Shown here piece by piece: positions 15,791 through 24,477 of a DNA stretch of 64,000 nt (within the stretch, counting starts at the first letter, position 1; every line of letters begins with the position of its first letter). The DNA is from Rhodocista pekingensis. GTDB taxonomy: Bacteria; Pseudomonadota; Alphaproteobacteria; Azospirillales; Azospirillaceae. The stretch spans positions 62,001-126,000 of the forward strand of contig NZ_JBHTCM010000018.1 of the NCBI RefSeq assembly GCF_042665545.1, read 5' to 3'. The notes beneath the pieces are model-generated. The model searched no databases and was not told the DNA's origin. It worked only from the letters and a program-made list of their open reading frames with translations. The position numbers and the translations under genes were made by a program.

Positions 15791-16093
15791 ATGACGGACA
15801 TGGAAATTGCGCCGGCACTCCTGCGGGCGGGCGGCGACGGCGCCGTCCTGGCCGGGGCGCTGCTGCTCTACCTCGCCTCGCCCAACCGGCCGCGGCCGGC
15901 GGGACCCGCCGGGCGGCGCTGGCTGGGCCGGGCGGGGGCGGCGGGGCTGGTCGCCGGACAGGCGCTGCTGCTGGCCGCCCTGGGCCCGGCGGCGGCGGTC
16001 TTCACCGCCGTGACTCTGGCCATGCTGGTCTGGTCCGTCGCCCCGCTGCTGCTGGCCTGGTGGACCCGGCCGCGGGGGGAGGGCGCCCGATGA
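15791..16093 (+). CDS. Small membrane protein of the siderophore uptake operon
   Basis: A 100-residue hydrophobic protein with about three membrane segments (LAGALLLYLA, GLVAGQALLLAALGP, VTLAMLVWSVAPLLLAW) and Arg/Pro-rich cytoplasmic stretches. It occupies the place of the DUF3325/DUF3649-type membrane proteins commonly found between TonB receptors and PepSY proteins. Its family cannot be named with certainty. It starts 11 bases after the receptor stop and overlaps the next gene by four bases (ATGA). A role in iron or siderophore movement across the inner membrane is inferred from context only. Confidence 0.65.
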   Translation: MTDMEIAPALLRAGGDGAVLAGALLLYLASPNRPRPAGPAGRRWLGRAGAAGLVAGQALLLAALGPAAAVFTAVTLAMLVWSVAPLLLAWWTRPRGEGAR

Positions 16094-16401
16094 CCGGCGG
16101 TCGGACAGGCGGACCCGCCCTTTCCGCCCGCGACTGGGCCGGCAAGGCCGCGGCCGGGCTGGTCCTGGGCTTCCTGCTGGCGCTCGGCGCCTCGGGCCTG
16201 CTGCGGACCCTGCTGAACGCCGGGGAGCCGTTCTTCTCCGCCAAGGGCCAGTTCTCCATGTGGATGATGGCGCCCGTCTGGGCGCTGGTCCTGTCCTTCT
16301 GTTTCCTCTTCCGGTCGGGCCTGCGCGCCTGGATGTGGCTGCTGCTGGCCAACATCCCGGTCTGGGGCCTGACCGCCTGGCTCGGGGGCCTGCGGCTGTG
16401 A
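16090..16401 (+). CDS. Small membrane protein, putative iron uptake accessory
   Basis: A 103-residue protein with a likely three membrane segments: AAAGLVLGFLLALGASGLL, MWMMAPVWALVLSFCFLF and WMWLLLANIPVWGLTAWL. The motif SMWMMAPVWALVLSFCFLFR followed by SGLRAW is typical of small membrane proteins annotated as iron transporters or DUF3649-like next to TonB receptors and PepSY proteins. The ATG at 16090 overlaps the previous stop codon. Its own stop overlaps the GTG start of the PepSY gene, so translation is coupled along the operon. Confidence 0.68.
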   Translation: MTGGRTGGPALSARDWAGKAAAGLVLGFLLALGASGLLRTLLNAGEPFFSAKGQFSMWMMAPVWALVLSFCFLFRSGLRAWMWLLLANIPVWGLTAWLGGLRL

Positions 16402-18083
16402 AAGTGCGGACCGACATCCTGCGGATGTACAAGGAGATCCATGGCTGGGTCGGCATCGTCTCCGGCCTCGCCCTGTTCATCGGCTTCTATGCCGGTGCGC
16501 TGACCATGTTCGAGGGTCCGGTGCAGCAATGGGCCTCCGCCCCGGCGCGGCTGGCCCCGGCCCCGGCCCTGGAGCGCACGCCCGAGCTGGTGGAGAAGGT
16601 GCTGGCCGCCCATCCGGAGGCGGCGGCGGGCTACACGGTCAACCTGCACATCGACGCCACCCACCCGGCCCGCGTCACCTGGACCGTGGCCGAGGACGAG
16701 CACGCGGCCGAGCACGGCCACGGCACCGTCCATTACGCCAGCCTGACGCCCGACGGTGCGCTCCAGGTGGAGACGCGCGGCCCGTCCCCCGTGGCCCAGT
16801 TCTTCGACGAGCTGCACCGGCAGGTCGGGCTGCCGCTGGACCATGAGATCGCCATGCCGCTGATGGGGGCGGTGGCGCTGCTCTATGTCATCGCTCTGGT
16901 CTCCGGCGTGATCGTCCTGCTGCCGTCGCTGGTGAAGGACCTGTTCGCCCTGCGCGTGGGCCGCAACGTCAAGCGGATGTGGCTGGATGCGCACAATGTG
17001 CTGGGCCTGTTCAGCCTGCCCTTCCATCTGGTCATGGCCCTGACGGCGGTGGTCTTCGCCTTCCACGACCAGTTCTACACGGCGCAGGGGCTGGCCTTCG
17101 GCCGGAGCGGACCGCCGCCGCGGGCGGCCGTGGCCCCGGCCGGCGACGGGGCGGCGCTGCCCGTTCTCCTGTCCCCGGCGGACCTGGCCGGGCAGGTCAG
17201 GGCGGCGGTGCCGGGCTTCGAGCCCCTCCAGCTCGCCTTCGCCCCCCGGGCCGGGGGCGGGGCTCCGGGCGGCGGCGCTGCCGGGGCGGGCTGGGTGGTG
17301 CGGGCGACCGGGGGCGACCCGGCCTACGGCATCCGCACCCCGCTCTATGGCATGGTGACGGCCGACGCGGCCACCGGGCGGGTGGTGGCGGTGGACTACA
17401 TGCCGGGCCGGCAGGACGGCTGGTCGGCGACCGTGACCAGCTTCTTCGCCCTGCACTACGGCAATTTCGGCGGCACGCCGGTGCGCTGGGCCTATTTCCT
17501 GCTGGGACTGGCCGGCGCCTTCCTCTTCTACACGGGCAACCTGCTCTGGGTGGAGACGCGCCGCCGGCGGGAGCGCCGGGCCGCGGCAGAGGCGGCAGCA
17601 GGGGCAGCAGCAGGGGCGGCGGCAGGGACCGCGGGCGTGCCGGAGCAGACCCGCTCGACCCGCATCCTGGGAGCGCTGACGGTGGGCGTGCCGCTGGGCT
17701 GCGTCGCCGGCACGGCGGTGACGCTGGCGGCCGCCCGCTGGCTGGGCGACGGCGCGACGGAGACGCTGCACAGCCTGATCTACCATGCCGTCTTCCTGGC
17801 CGGCACCGGCTGGGCGCTCTGGCGCGGCGCCGCCCGCGCCGGCTGGGAACTGGCGCTGGCCGCGGCGCTCTGCCTGCTCGCCGTTCCCGCTACCGGCCTG
17901 ATGACGGTCGCTGGCTCGCCGGGGGCGCTGGCGCCGGCCCTGGTGGAGCTGACGGCCCTGGCGCTGGCCGCCCTGCTGGCCGCTGCCGCCCACGCGGCCC
18001 GGCGCCGCGCCAGCGCCGGCCCGCGCGACAGCGTCTGGGCCGCGGACGCCCGCCCGGCCCCTCTCCGCCCGTCCGGGGCCTGA
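16398..18083 (+). CDS. PepSY-associated transmembrane protein (iron-siderophore reductase-like)
   Basis: Inner membrane protein of 561 residues from the PepSY_TM family, whose members in siderophore operons are thought to reduce or release iron from ferric siderophores. The N-terminal segment RMYKEIHGWVGIVSGLALF carries the conserved His of the first membrane helix. Further helices occur near residues 150-180, 195-225 (with DAHNVLGLFSLPFHLVMALT, also His-containing) and 360-390, with four more helices in the C-terminal 130 residues. The GTG start at 16398 overlaps the preceding stop. The linker at about 395-415 is Ala/Arg low complexity. Confidence 0.85.
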   Translation: MKVRTDILRMYKEIHGWVGIVSGLALFIGFYAGALTMFEGPVQQWASAPARLAPAPALERTPELVEKVLAAHPEAAAGYTVNLHIDATHPARVTWTVAEDEHAAEHGHGTVHYASLTPDGALQVETRGPSPVAQFFDELHRQVGLPLDHEIAMPLMGAVALLYVIALVSGVIVLLPSLVKDLFALRVGRNVKRMWLDAHNVLGLFSLPFHLVMALTAVVFAFHDQFYTAQGLAFGRSGPPPRAAVAPAGDGAALPVLLSPADLAGQVRAAVPGFEPLQLAFAPRAGGGAPGGGAAGAGWVVRATGGDPAYGIRTPLYGMVTADAATGRVVAVDYMPGRQDGWSATVTSFFALHYGNFGGTPVRWAYFLLGLAGAFLFYTGNLLWVETRRRRERRAAAEAAAGAAAGAAAGTAGVPEQTRSTRILGALTVGVPLGCVAGTAVTLAAARWLGDGATETLHSLIYHAVFLAGTGWALWRGAARAGWELALAAALCLLAVPATGLMTVAGSPGALAPALVELTALALAALLAAAAHAARRRASAGPRDSVWAADARPAPLRPSGA

Positions 18084-18241
18084 CGGCCCCTCTCTGTCCA
18101 CCCGGGGCCTGACGGGGGCGGACCGCCCTCGACGCCCCCGGGCGGGCCGGTCCGTCCGGGGTACGCCGCACGGTTTCCGATCGCCAGTCGTTTCTGCCTC
18201 CTCCTGTGGTGCAGTATCAGGCGCCGGTGCCGCCGCGTCGT

Positions 18242-18257
18242 TGCACGGCAGCGTGCA
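18242..18257. promoter_or_regulatory. Palindrome ahead of the symporter operon (possible operator)
   Basis: TGCACG-GCAG-CGTGCA is a perfect inverted repeat, 41 bases before the DUF4212 gene, followed by AT-richer DNA where a promoter would be expected. The regulator is unknown. Confidence 0.4.
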
Positions 18258-18298
18258 TTCATTGTACGCTTGCAGAAAATAACTACAGGGAGGCCCCC

Positions 18299-18568
18299 AT
18301 GGAGGGCGCAGATCTCGAAGCCCGGTCACGGGCTTACTGGCGTGCCAACGTCCGCACCGTGCTTTTCTGTCTGGCCATCTGGTTCGTCGCGTCCTACGGC
18401 GCCGGCATCCTTCTCGTCGAGCCGCTGAACGCGATCCAGATCGGCGGTTTCCCGCTCGGCTTCTGGTTCGCCCAGCAGGGGTCGATCCTCGTCTTCCTGG
18501 TCCTGATCGCCTTCTACGCCTGGCGCATGAACAGGCTGGACCGCGAATACGACGTCCACGAACCCTGA
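18299..18568 (+). CDS. DUF4212 small subunit of sodium/solute symporter
   Basis: An 89-residue membrane protein with two helices (TVLFCLAIWFVASYGAGILL and GSILVFLVLIAFYAWRM). The opening RAYWRANVRTVLFCLAIWFV and the ending NRLDREYDVHE are typical of DUF4212, a small protein found beside VC_2705-type acetate or short-chain acid symporters and presumed to be their subunit. The ATG is preceded by AGGGAGG. The symporter gene follows after 22 bases in the same operon. Confidence 0.9.
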   Translation: MEGADLEARSRAYWRANVRTVLFCLAIWFVASYGAGILLVEPLNAIQIGGFPLGFWFAQQGSILVFLVLIAFYAWRMNRLDREYDVHEP

Positions 18569-18590
18569 GCCGACGCCGGGAGGCACGACC

Positions 18591-20354
18591 ATGGACCTGA
18601 AGACCCTGACCTATCTCGTCGTCGGCGCCACCTTCGCGCTCTATATCGGCATCGCCATCTGGTCGCGCGCCGCGACCACGGGCGAATTCTACGTGGCCGG
18701 CAAGGGCGTGCATCCGATCGCCAACGGCATGGCCACGGGGGCCGACTGGATGTCGGCCGCCTCCTTCCTCTCCATGGCCGGGATGATCGCCTTCCTCGGC
18801 TATGGCGGCTCCGTCTACCTGATGGGCTGGACGGGCGGCTATGTGCTGCTGGCGATGCTGCTCGCCCCCTATCTGCGCAAGTACGGCAAGTTCACGGTGC
18901 CGGAATTCATCGGTGACCGCTACTACAGCAGTGCGGCCCGCGTCGTCGCCGTCATCTGCCTGATCTTCATCTCCTTCGTCTATGTGGCGGGACAGATGCG
19001 CGGTGTCGGCATCGTCTTCTCCCGCTTCATGGAGGTGAGCATCGAAACCGGCCTCGTGGTCGGCATGGGGATCGTCTTCATCTATGCCGTGCTGGGCGGG
19101 ATGAAGGGCATCACCTACACGCAGGTGGCGCAGTACGTGGTGCTGATCACGGCCTATATCGTGCCGGCGGTGTTCATCTCCTTCCAGCTCACCGGCAACC
19201 CGATCCCGCCGCTGGGGCTCGGCAGCACCGTCACGGGCACCGACCAGTACCTGCTGGAACGGCTGAACCAGATCGTCACCGACCTGGGATTCGCGGCCTA
19301 CACATCGGGGGGCAAGAGTACCATCGACATCTTCGCCATCACCGCGGCGCTGATGGTGGGGACGGCGGGGCTGCCGCATGTGATCGTGCGCTTCTTCACC
19401 GTGCCCAGCGTGCGCGACGCCCGCGCCTCCGCCGGCTGGGCGCTGCTGTTCATCGCGCTGCTCTATCTCTGCGCCCCGGCCGTGGGCGCCATGGCCCGCT
19501 ACAACCTGACCTCCACCGTGCAGACCGGCCCGGTCGGGGCGGCGGAGTCCAACCTTGTCTATGCCGACCGGCCGGAGTGGATGCAGCGCTGGGAGCAGAC
19601 CGGCCTGCTGAAGTTCCAGGACAAGAACGGCGACGGCCGCATCCAGTACTACAACGACGCCCGCATGGACCCGGCCCGGGCGCAGCAGCTCGGCTGGCAG
19701 GGCAACGAACTGACCGTGGACCGCGACATCCTGGTGCTGGCCAACCCCGAGATCGCGCGCCTGCCCAACTGGGTGATCGCGCTGGTGGCGGCCGGCGGCA
19801 TCGCGGCGGCGCTGTCCACCGCGGCGGGGCTGCTGCTGGTGATCTCCTCGGCCATCTCGCACGACCTGATGAAGAGCACCTTCGCCCGCGGCATCACCGA
19901 ACGGCAGGAACTGCTGGCCGGACGCATCGCCGCGGGGGTGGCGATCCTGATCGCGGGCTATCTCGGCTACAACCCGCCGGGTTTCGTGGGCGAGGTGGTG
20001 GCCTTCGCCTTCGGGCTGGCGGCCAGCTCGCTGTTCCCGGCCATCATGATGGGCATCTTCTCCGTCCGGGTGAACCGGGAGGGGGCGATCGCCGGCATGC
20101 TCACCGGCCTCTTCTTCACGCTGGGTTACATCATCTACTTCAAGGGCTTCTTCATCGAACCCCTGGCGAAGAACGTGGCCGAGAACTGGCTGTTCGGCAT
20201 CTCGCCCGAAGGCATCGGCTTCGTCGGCATGATCCTGAACTTCGTGGTGGCGTTCGTGGTCAGCCGGGTCACGGCCGCCCCGCCGCAGGAGGTGCAGGAA
20301 CTGGTGGCCTTCATCCGCTCCCCGCGCGGGGCGCAGGCCGCGATGGAGCATTGA
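18591..20354 (+). CDS. Sodium:solute symporter (acetate/monocarboxylate, VC_2705 type)
   Basis: A 587-residue member of the SSS family (ActP-like) with 12-14 membrane helices, importing acetate or a similar small acid with Na+. Family motifs include the N-terminal TTGEFYVAGKGVHPIANGMA and GADWMSAASFLSMAGMIAF, and the central GGMKGITYTQVAQYVVL. An extra periplasmic loop (about 305-385) carries an EF-hand-like stretch, DKNGDGRIQYYND at about 344-356, a possible calcium site that ordinary ActP lacks. It follows DUF4212 by 22 bases and precedes a cNMP/CBS/DUF294 regulator, the usual companion of this subfamily. Confidence 0.9.
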   Translation: MDLKTLTYLVVGATFALYIGIAIWSRAATTGEFYVAGKGVHPIANGMATGADWMSAASFLSMAGMIAFLGYGGSVYLMGWTGGYVLLAMLLAPYLRKYGKFTVPEFIGDRYYSSAARVVAVICLIFISFVYVAGQMRGVGIVFSRFMEVSIETGLVVGMGIVFIYAVLGGMKGITYTQVAQYVVLITAYIVPAVFISFQLTGNPIPPLGLGSTVTGTDQYLLERLNQIVTDLGFAAYTSGGKSTIDIFAITAALMVGTAGLPHVIVRFFTVPSVRDARASAGWALLFIALLYLCAPAVGAMARYNLTSTVQTGPVGAAESNLVYADRPEWMQRWEQTGLLKFQDKNGDGRIQYYNDARMDPARAQQLGWQGNELTVDRDILVLANPEIARLPNWVIALVAAGGIAAALSTAAGLLLVISSAISHDLMKSTFARGITERQELLAGRIAAGVAILIAGYLGYNPPGFVGEVVAFAFGLAASSLFPAIMMGIFSVRVNREGAIAGMLTGLFFTLGYIIYFKGFFIEPLAKNVAENWLFGISPEGIGFVGMILNFVVAFVVSRVTAAPPQEVQELVAFIRSPRGAQAAMEH

Positions 20355-20411
20355 CGTCCGGGCCGCGGGGTGGCGGGCAGCCGCCGCCCCGTCCCGGTTC
20401 CGGGTGCCGCC

Positions 20412-22376
20412 ATGATCCCCGACAGCGATAACGATACGCCTTCCGGAACCAGCGCCGGGGCTGCACCAGGCATCCCCGGCACAGGCCCCGAATCCGGCCG
20501 GCCGGCCGGGCAGGAGGCCGGGCAGGAGGCGGTGCGGGGTCTGCTGCTGTCCCGCCCGCCCTTCGACGGCCTGCCCGCGGCCGAGCTGGACGGGCTGGCG
20601 GCCGCCATCGCCGTGCGGCGGCTGCCGGCGGGGGCGGTGCTGGTGGAGCCCGGCGGCACGGTTACCGCCGTCAGCCTTGTCGCCGCCGGGGCGCTGGAGG
20701 TCCAGGCCCCGTCCGGCGAGCTGCTGTCCCGCCGGGGGGAGGGGGAGGCGGCCGGCGTCCAGGCGGTACTGGAGGGCGCCCCCGCCGGCAACCGCATCAC
20801 GGCGCTGGAGGACACGCTCCTCTACGACATTCCGGCGGCGGAGTTCCGCCGCCTCCGGGCCACGCATCCCGCCGTCGCCCGCTTCTTCGCGCCGCCGGGC
20901 AGCGAGCGCCGGCGCGACACCCCCGCCGCCCCGCCGGCCGGCTGGGACGGCCCCGCCGGGCTGCTGGGCCGCCGGCTGGCCGACCTGATCCGGCGGGAGC
21001 CGGTGGTGGTCGCGCCCGAGGCCAGCATCGCCGAGGCCGCCCGCCGGATGCGGCAGGCGGACATCTCCTGCCTGCCGGTGGTGGCGGCGGACCGGCTGGT
21101 CGGGATCGTCACGGACCGCGACCTGCGCAACCGGGTGCTGGCGGCGGGGCTGGACCCGTCGCTGCCGGTCTCCGCCGTGATGACGCCGGAGCCGACGCGG
21201 GTGGAGGACACGGCCCTGCTGTTCGAGGCGCAGATCCTGCTGGCCCGCCACCGCATCCACCATCTGCCGGTGCTGCGCGGCGGGCGGCTGGTCGGCGTCG
21301 TCACCGGCACCGACCTGCTGCGGGCGCAGGGCCGCTCTTTCGCCTTCCTGGCGACCGACGTGGGCACCCGCGAGGACGCCGCCGGCATCGCCGACGCGCT
21401 GCGGCCGCTGCCGCAGCTCGTCCACGATCTGGTGCAGACGGGGGCCAGCGCCTATGGCATCGGCCATGCCGTCAGCGCGCTGACCGATGCCGCCACCCTG
21501 CGGCTGGTGGAGCTGGCGGAGCGCCGGCTGGGCCCGCCGCCCGTGCCCTATGCCTGGATGGCGCTGGGCTCGCAGGCGCGGCAGGAACAGACCGTGCGCT
21601 CCGACCAGGACAACGCCCTGGTGATCGACGACGCCTACGATCCCGCCGCCCATGGCGACTGGTTCGCGCGCTTCGCCGCCCTGGTCTGCGAGGGGCTGGC
21701 CGCCGCCGGCTACGAGCTGTGTCCCGGCGACATGATGGCCCGCAACCCGGCATGGCGGATGCCGCTGGCCGCCTGGAAGGAGACCTTCGGTCGCTGGATC
21801 GGCATGCCGGAGCCGGAGGCGCTGATGAAGGCCAGCGTCTTCTTCGACATGCGGGCCGTGGCCGGGCACGCGCCCCTGGTGGAGGAGCTGCAACGGACGG
21901 TCCTGGCCGTCGCCCGCGGCAACCGCCTGTTCCTGGGCCACATGACCGGGGCGGCGATGACGCACCGGCCGCCCCTGGGCTTCTTCCGCAACCTCGTGCT
22001 GATCCCGGGCGGGGAGCACCGCCACAGCCTGGACATGAAGCATGCCGGCCTCGTCCCCATCGTCGATCTGGCCCGGCTCTACGCCCTGGATGCCGGGCTG
22101 CCGCCGGTGAACAGCCGCGACCGGCTGGTGGCGGCGGGGGAGGCGGGGACGGTCAGCGCCAGCGGCGCGCACGACCTGATCGACGCGCTGGATTTCCTGG
22201 GGCTGGTGCGGCTGCGCCATCAGGCCCGCCTGCTGGCGGCCGGCCGGCCGCCGGACAACTATGTGCTGCCGGAGGAGCTGTCGCCCTTCGACCGCGGCCA
22301 TCTCAAGGACGCCTTCGCCGTGGTGAAATCCATGCAGGCGGCGGCCCTCGCCGCCTACCGCGGCGGCCGGGGCTGA
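20412..22376 (+). CDS. cNMP-binding / CBS pair / DUF294 nucleotidyltransferase-like regulator
   Basis: A 654-residue cytoplasmic protein with four parts: a cyclic-nucleotide-binding-like domain (about 40-140), two CBS domains (about 195-315, e.g. RQADISCLPVVAADRLVGIV and RHRIHHLPVLRGGRLVGVVT), a DUF294 nucleotidyltransferase core with GSQARQEQTVRSDQDNALV near 395, and a helical DUF294 C-terminal domain. The GS-x(10)-SDQD motif resembles GlnD-type uridylyltransferases, so it may modify or sense the symporter encoded just upstream. An earlier GTG at 20370 is an alternative start. The N-terminus has a short 12-nt repeat giving AGQEAGQEA. Confidence 0.85.
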   Translation: MIPDSDNDTPSGTSAGAAPGIPGTGPESGRPAGQEAGQEAVRGLLLSRPPFDGLPAAELDGLAAAIAVRRLPAGAVLVEPGGTVTAVSLVAAGALEVQAPSGELLSRRGEGEAAGVQAVLEGAPAGNRITALEDTLLYDIPAAEFRRLRATHPAVARFFAPPGSERRRDTPAAPPAGWDGPAGLLGRRLADLIRREPVVVAPEASIAEAARRMRQADISCLPVVAADRLVGIVTDRDLRNRVLAAGLDPSLPVSAVMTPEPTRVEDTALLFEAQILLARHRIHHLPVLRGGRLVGVVTGTDLLRAQGRSFAFLATDVGTREDAAGIADALRPLPQLVHDLVQTGASAYGIGHAVSALTDAATLRLVELAERRLGPPPVPYAWMALGSQARQEQTVRSDQDNALVIDDAYDPAAHGDWFARFAALVCEGLAAAGYELCPGDMMARNPAWRMPLAAWKETFGRWIGMPEPEALMKASVFFDMRAVAGHAPLVEELQRTVLAVARGNRLFLGHMTGAAMTHRPPLGFFRNLVLIPGGEHRHSLDMKHAGLVPIVDLARLYALDAGLPPVNSRDRLVAAGEAGTVSASGAHDLIDALDFLGLVRLRHQARLLAAGRPPDNYVLPEELSPFDRGHLKDAFAVVKSMQAAALAAYRGGRG

Positions 22377-22388
22377 ACGGATACCCGC

Positions 22389-22955
22389 ATGCTGCTCGAC
22401 CTTCTCGCCGCCGCCTCCGCCGCGCTCGCCGCCGCGGGTCTTCTCCTTCTCGGCTTCCGCCTCGCCGGGCGCCGGGCGCCGCGCTGGCTCGCCCCCGTCG
22501 CGGCGGCGCTGGGCGTCGTCGCCGTCACGGCGGCGCTGCGCTACCAGTGGGCGCCGCGGATGGAGGGGCTGCTGCCGCCGGACATGGTGGTGCTGGACCG
22601 GGTGCAGGGGCGGAGCCCGTTCGACCCGCTCTCCTATCTCTGGCCGGTGACCGATGCGCTGCTGCTGGCGGACACGGCCAGCCGGCGCCACCATCCCGGC
22701 CATCCGGGGCTGGTGCTGCTGGATCTGGTGCTGCTGCGCCGGGGGGAGGAGACGCTGCTGGCCCGGCATCTGGTGGATTGCGGTGCCGCCCGCGACGCCG
22801 TGGTGCCGCCCGGCTGGGACGGCGGCGACCCCGCCGCCCTGGCCTGGGCGACCACGACGATCCCCGGCCTCCAGGCCATCGCCTGCGCCGTCAGCACGGC
22901 CCCCGCCGCGGAACCGGCTGCCGCCGGGCCGGCCGCCGCGGGGCCGGCCCTGTAG
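22389..22955 (+). CDS. Hypothetical membrane-anchored protein
   Basis: A 188-residue protein with no recognised family. The N-terminal 50 residues form one or two membrane helices (LLDLLAAASAALAAAGLLLL and WLAPVAAALGVVAVTAAL). The remainder is soluble and includes DMVVLDRVQGRSPFDPLSYL and DLVLLRRGEETLLARHLVDC. The last 20 residues are an Ala/Pro/Gly repeat (AAAGPAAAGPAL). It starts 12 bases after the DUF294 regulator and is probably the last gene of the symporter operon. In other bacteria this position is often an exonuclease epsilon-like gene, but no exonuclease motif is present here. Confidence 0.6.
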   Translation: MLLDLLAAASAALAAAGLLLLGFRLAGRRAPRWLAPVAAALGVVAVTAALRYQWAPRMEGLLPPDMVVLDRVQGRSPFDPLSYLWPVTDALLLADTASRRHHPGHPGLVLLDLVLLRRGEETLLARHLVDCGAARDAVVPPGWDGGDPAALAWATTTIPGLQAIACAVSTAPAAEPAAAGPAAAGPAL

Positions 22956-23033
22956 TCAGGGGCGTCGGGTCCGCTCGGCAGGACGGCCCGCCCCGGGGGG
23001 CGGGGCGGGGGCCCTGCCGTGCCGCGGCGACGG

Positions 23034-24074
23034 TCAGTTCTCCGTGCGGAGGGTGCGCGCCGCGACCCAGCCGGTCTGGCCGCTGGCGGTCCGCACGCGG
23101 AACCAGCCGTTCTCGTGCTCGCCGGTCGCCTGGACCGCGGCACCCTGGGCGATCTGGCCGATCACCTCGGCGCTGGTCCCCGGACCGCCGCGCAGGTTCA
23201 CGCCCTCGGTGGCGCGGTAGGTGGTCCCCGGCTGCGGGGTCGCCGCCGGCACCCCGCCCACGGACGACACCGCCGCCATCGGGGTGGCCTGCGGGGCCTT
23301 CAGCGCCGCCGCGACCTGCGGCATGGCGCGGAACTGCGGCACCAGCTTGTTCACGGCATCCATGATCGCCGCGATCATGGTCTTGCCCATCTCCGTGTTC
23401 TCGTAGCCGCCGAGACCGCCCGCGATCGGCAGGGAGCCGAAGCCGCCGGCGCCGAACGCCCAGCCGATGTCACGGGACTCCGCCGAGCCGGTGGCGACGG
23501 CCTCCTGCACGCCCGTCCGCACATCCGTGACGGTCAGCATGACGTTCGCCGTGCTCTCCTTCGTGCGCAGGCCGCCCAGCACCGCGCCGGCGATGCCCGG
23601 CACGAACGCGCCCAGCCCGGCGGCGGTCCCGCCGGCATTCTCGTTCTGCGAGAGGACGTGGACATCCACGATGAAATCGGCCGCCGCGAGCTGCCCGCCG
23701 CCGAGGTTGGACCCGGCCTGCAAGGAGCCGCCGGCCGCGAGCGCGCGTTCCTGCTGGATGCGCTCGAAGTCGTCGCCGCGGGCGACGACGCGGAAGCAGC
23801 CGGTCTGCTGCATGACCAGACGGACGGCGGGAATCGGGCTGGTGAGCCCCATCATGACCAGGATCGGGGACTTCGGCTGATTCTCCACCAGGGCGATGGT
23901 GCCCAGCGGGCGGTCGCAGCGTTCAAGCTGCGCGTTGGCGTTCTGCGTGCCGGCGGCCCCGGCCGACCCCGTCGCAACCGACGAGCCACCCCCCATGGTC
24001 GTGCCGGTGGAAACGCAGGCAGAGAGCATCGAGCCGGCAAGGGCCAGCGCGACAACACCTTTCACTTTCATCAT
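23034..24074 (-). CDS. CsgG/HfaB-type lipoprotein with C-terminal SH3 domain
   Basis: A 346-residue probable lipoprotein: signal MMKVKGVVALALAGSMLSAC with the lipobox LSAC (Cys20). The central region (about 50-255) matches the CsgG/curli assembly fold: a RPLGTIALVENQ strand, GDDFERIQQERALAAGGSL, then AADFIVDVHVLS and a TVTDVRTGVQEAVATGSA stretch. Members form outer membrane secretion channels or holdfast anchors. The C-terminal part (about 285-346) is a bacterial SH3 domain (GVNLRGGPGTSAEVIGQI, NGWFRVRTASGQTGWV), an uncommon addition that may bind peptidoglycan. It is transcribed alone from an AT-rich upstream region with a good promoter. Confidence 0.78.
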   Translation of the reverse strand: MMKVKGVVALALAGSMLSACVSTGTTMGGGSSVATGSAGAAGTQNANAQLERCDRPLGTIALVENQPKSPILVMMGLTSPIPAVRLVMQQTGCFRVVARGDDFERIQQERALAAGGSLQAGSNLGGGQLAAADFIVDVHVLSQNENAGGTAAGLGAFVPGIAGAVLGGLRTKESTANVMLTVTDVRTGVQEAVATGSAESRDIGWAFGAGGFGSLPIAGGLGGYENTEMGKTMIAAIMDAVNKLVPQFRAMPQVAAALKAPQATPMAAVSSVGGVPAATPQPGTTYRATEGVNLRGGPGTSAEVIGQIAQGAAVQATGEHENGWFRVRTASGQTGWVAARTLRTEN

Positions 24075-24477
24075 GGTCCTCGCTGTCGTGGATGTCCGCC
24101 CCGTCCGGGCGAATTAATCCTTTTACGTACTTATTTTCGAGGTATATCCGCCAAAAAGCGATGGTCAAGCGCTGGGTACAAATGTATTCGTTTCAATCGC
24201 CACTATCTCGTATCCGGCATGGGTGTCCGGATAGTGCGGCTCGGCGACAAGAATTCTGAAAAACCAAGCCAAGTTATTTAAGAACGGGAAATCCAGAACG
24301 AACATCAACCGTCAGAAAAAGCGGTCGCGCCGGACAGGACCGGCCCGGCAAGGCCTGTGTCCCGGCTCTGTCCTGGCCGTGATCCGGCGCATCGGTATCT
24401 TCGGCGGCGACCGTCCATGGCGGCCCGGCCACCGGGTCCGCCTTCCGCTCTCCTTCCGGGGGCGGCTGCTTCCGGGG
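24075..24477. other. AT-rich intergenic region upstream of the CsgG-type gene
   Basis: This 403-base stretch holds no credible gene. Positions 24110-24310 are much richer in A and T than the surroundings and contain a sigma-70-like promoter pointing at the CsgG-type gene and an inverted repeat (CACTATC at 24201-24207 with GATAGTG at 24230-24236, and internal TATCCGG/CCGGATA arms). The part next to the photoreceptor gene end is GC-rich with nothing recognisable. Confidence 0.6.
24141..24168 (-). promoter_or_regulatory. Sigma-70-like promoter of the CsgG-type lipoprotein gene
   Basis: On the minus strand TTGACC (24168-24163) and TATACC (24146-24141) are separated by 16 bases. Transcription would start about 60 bases before the ATG, which has an AGGA ribosome binding site. 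Confidence 0.6.

Noticed and set aside
16002..22769. A very long open frame (about 2255 codons) on the minus strand
   Set aside because: It is antisense to the iron-uptake, symporter and DUF294 genes, has Arg/Gly/Gln/His-rich composition caused by GC-biased codon positions, and shows no domain.
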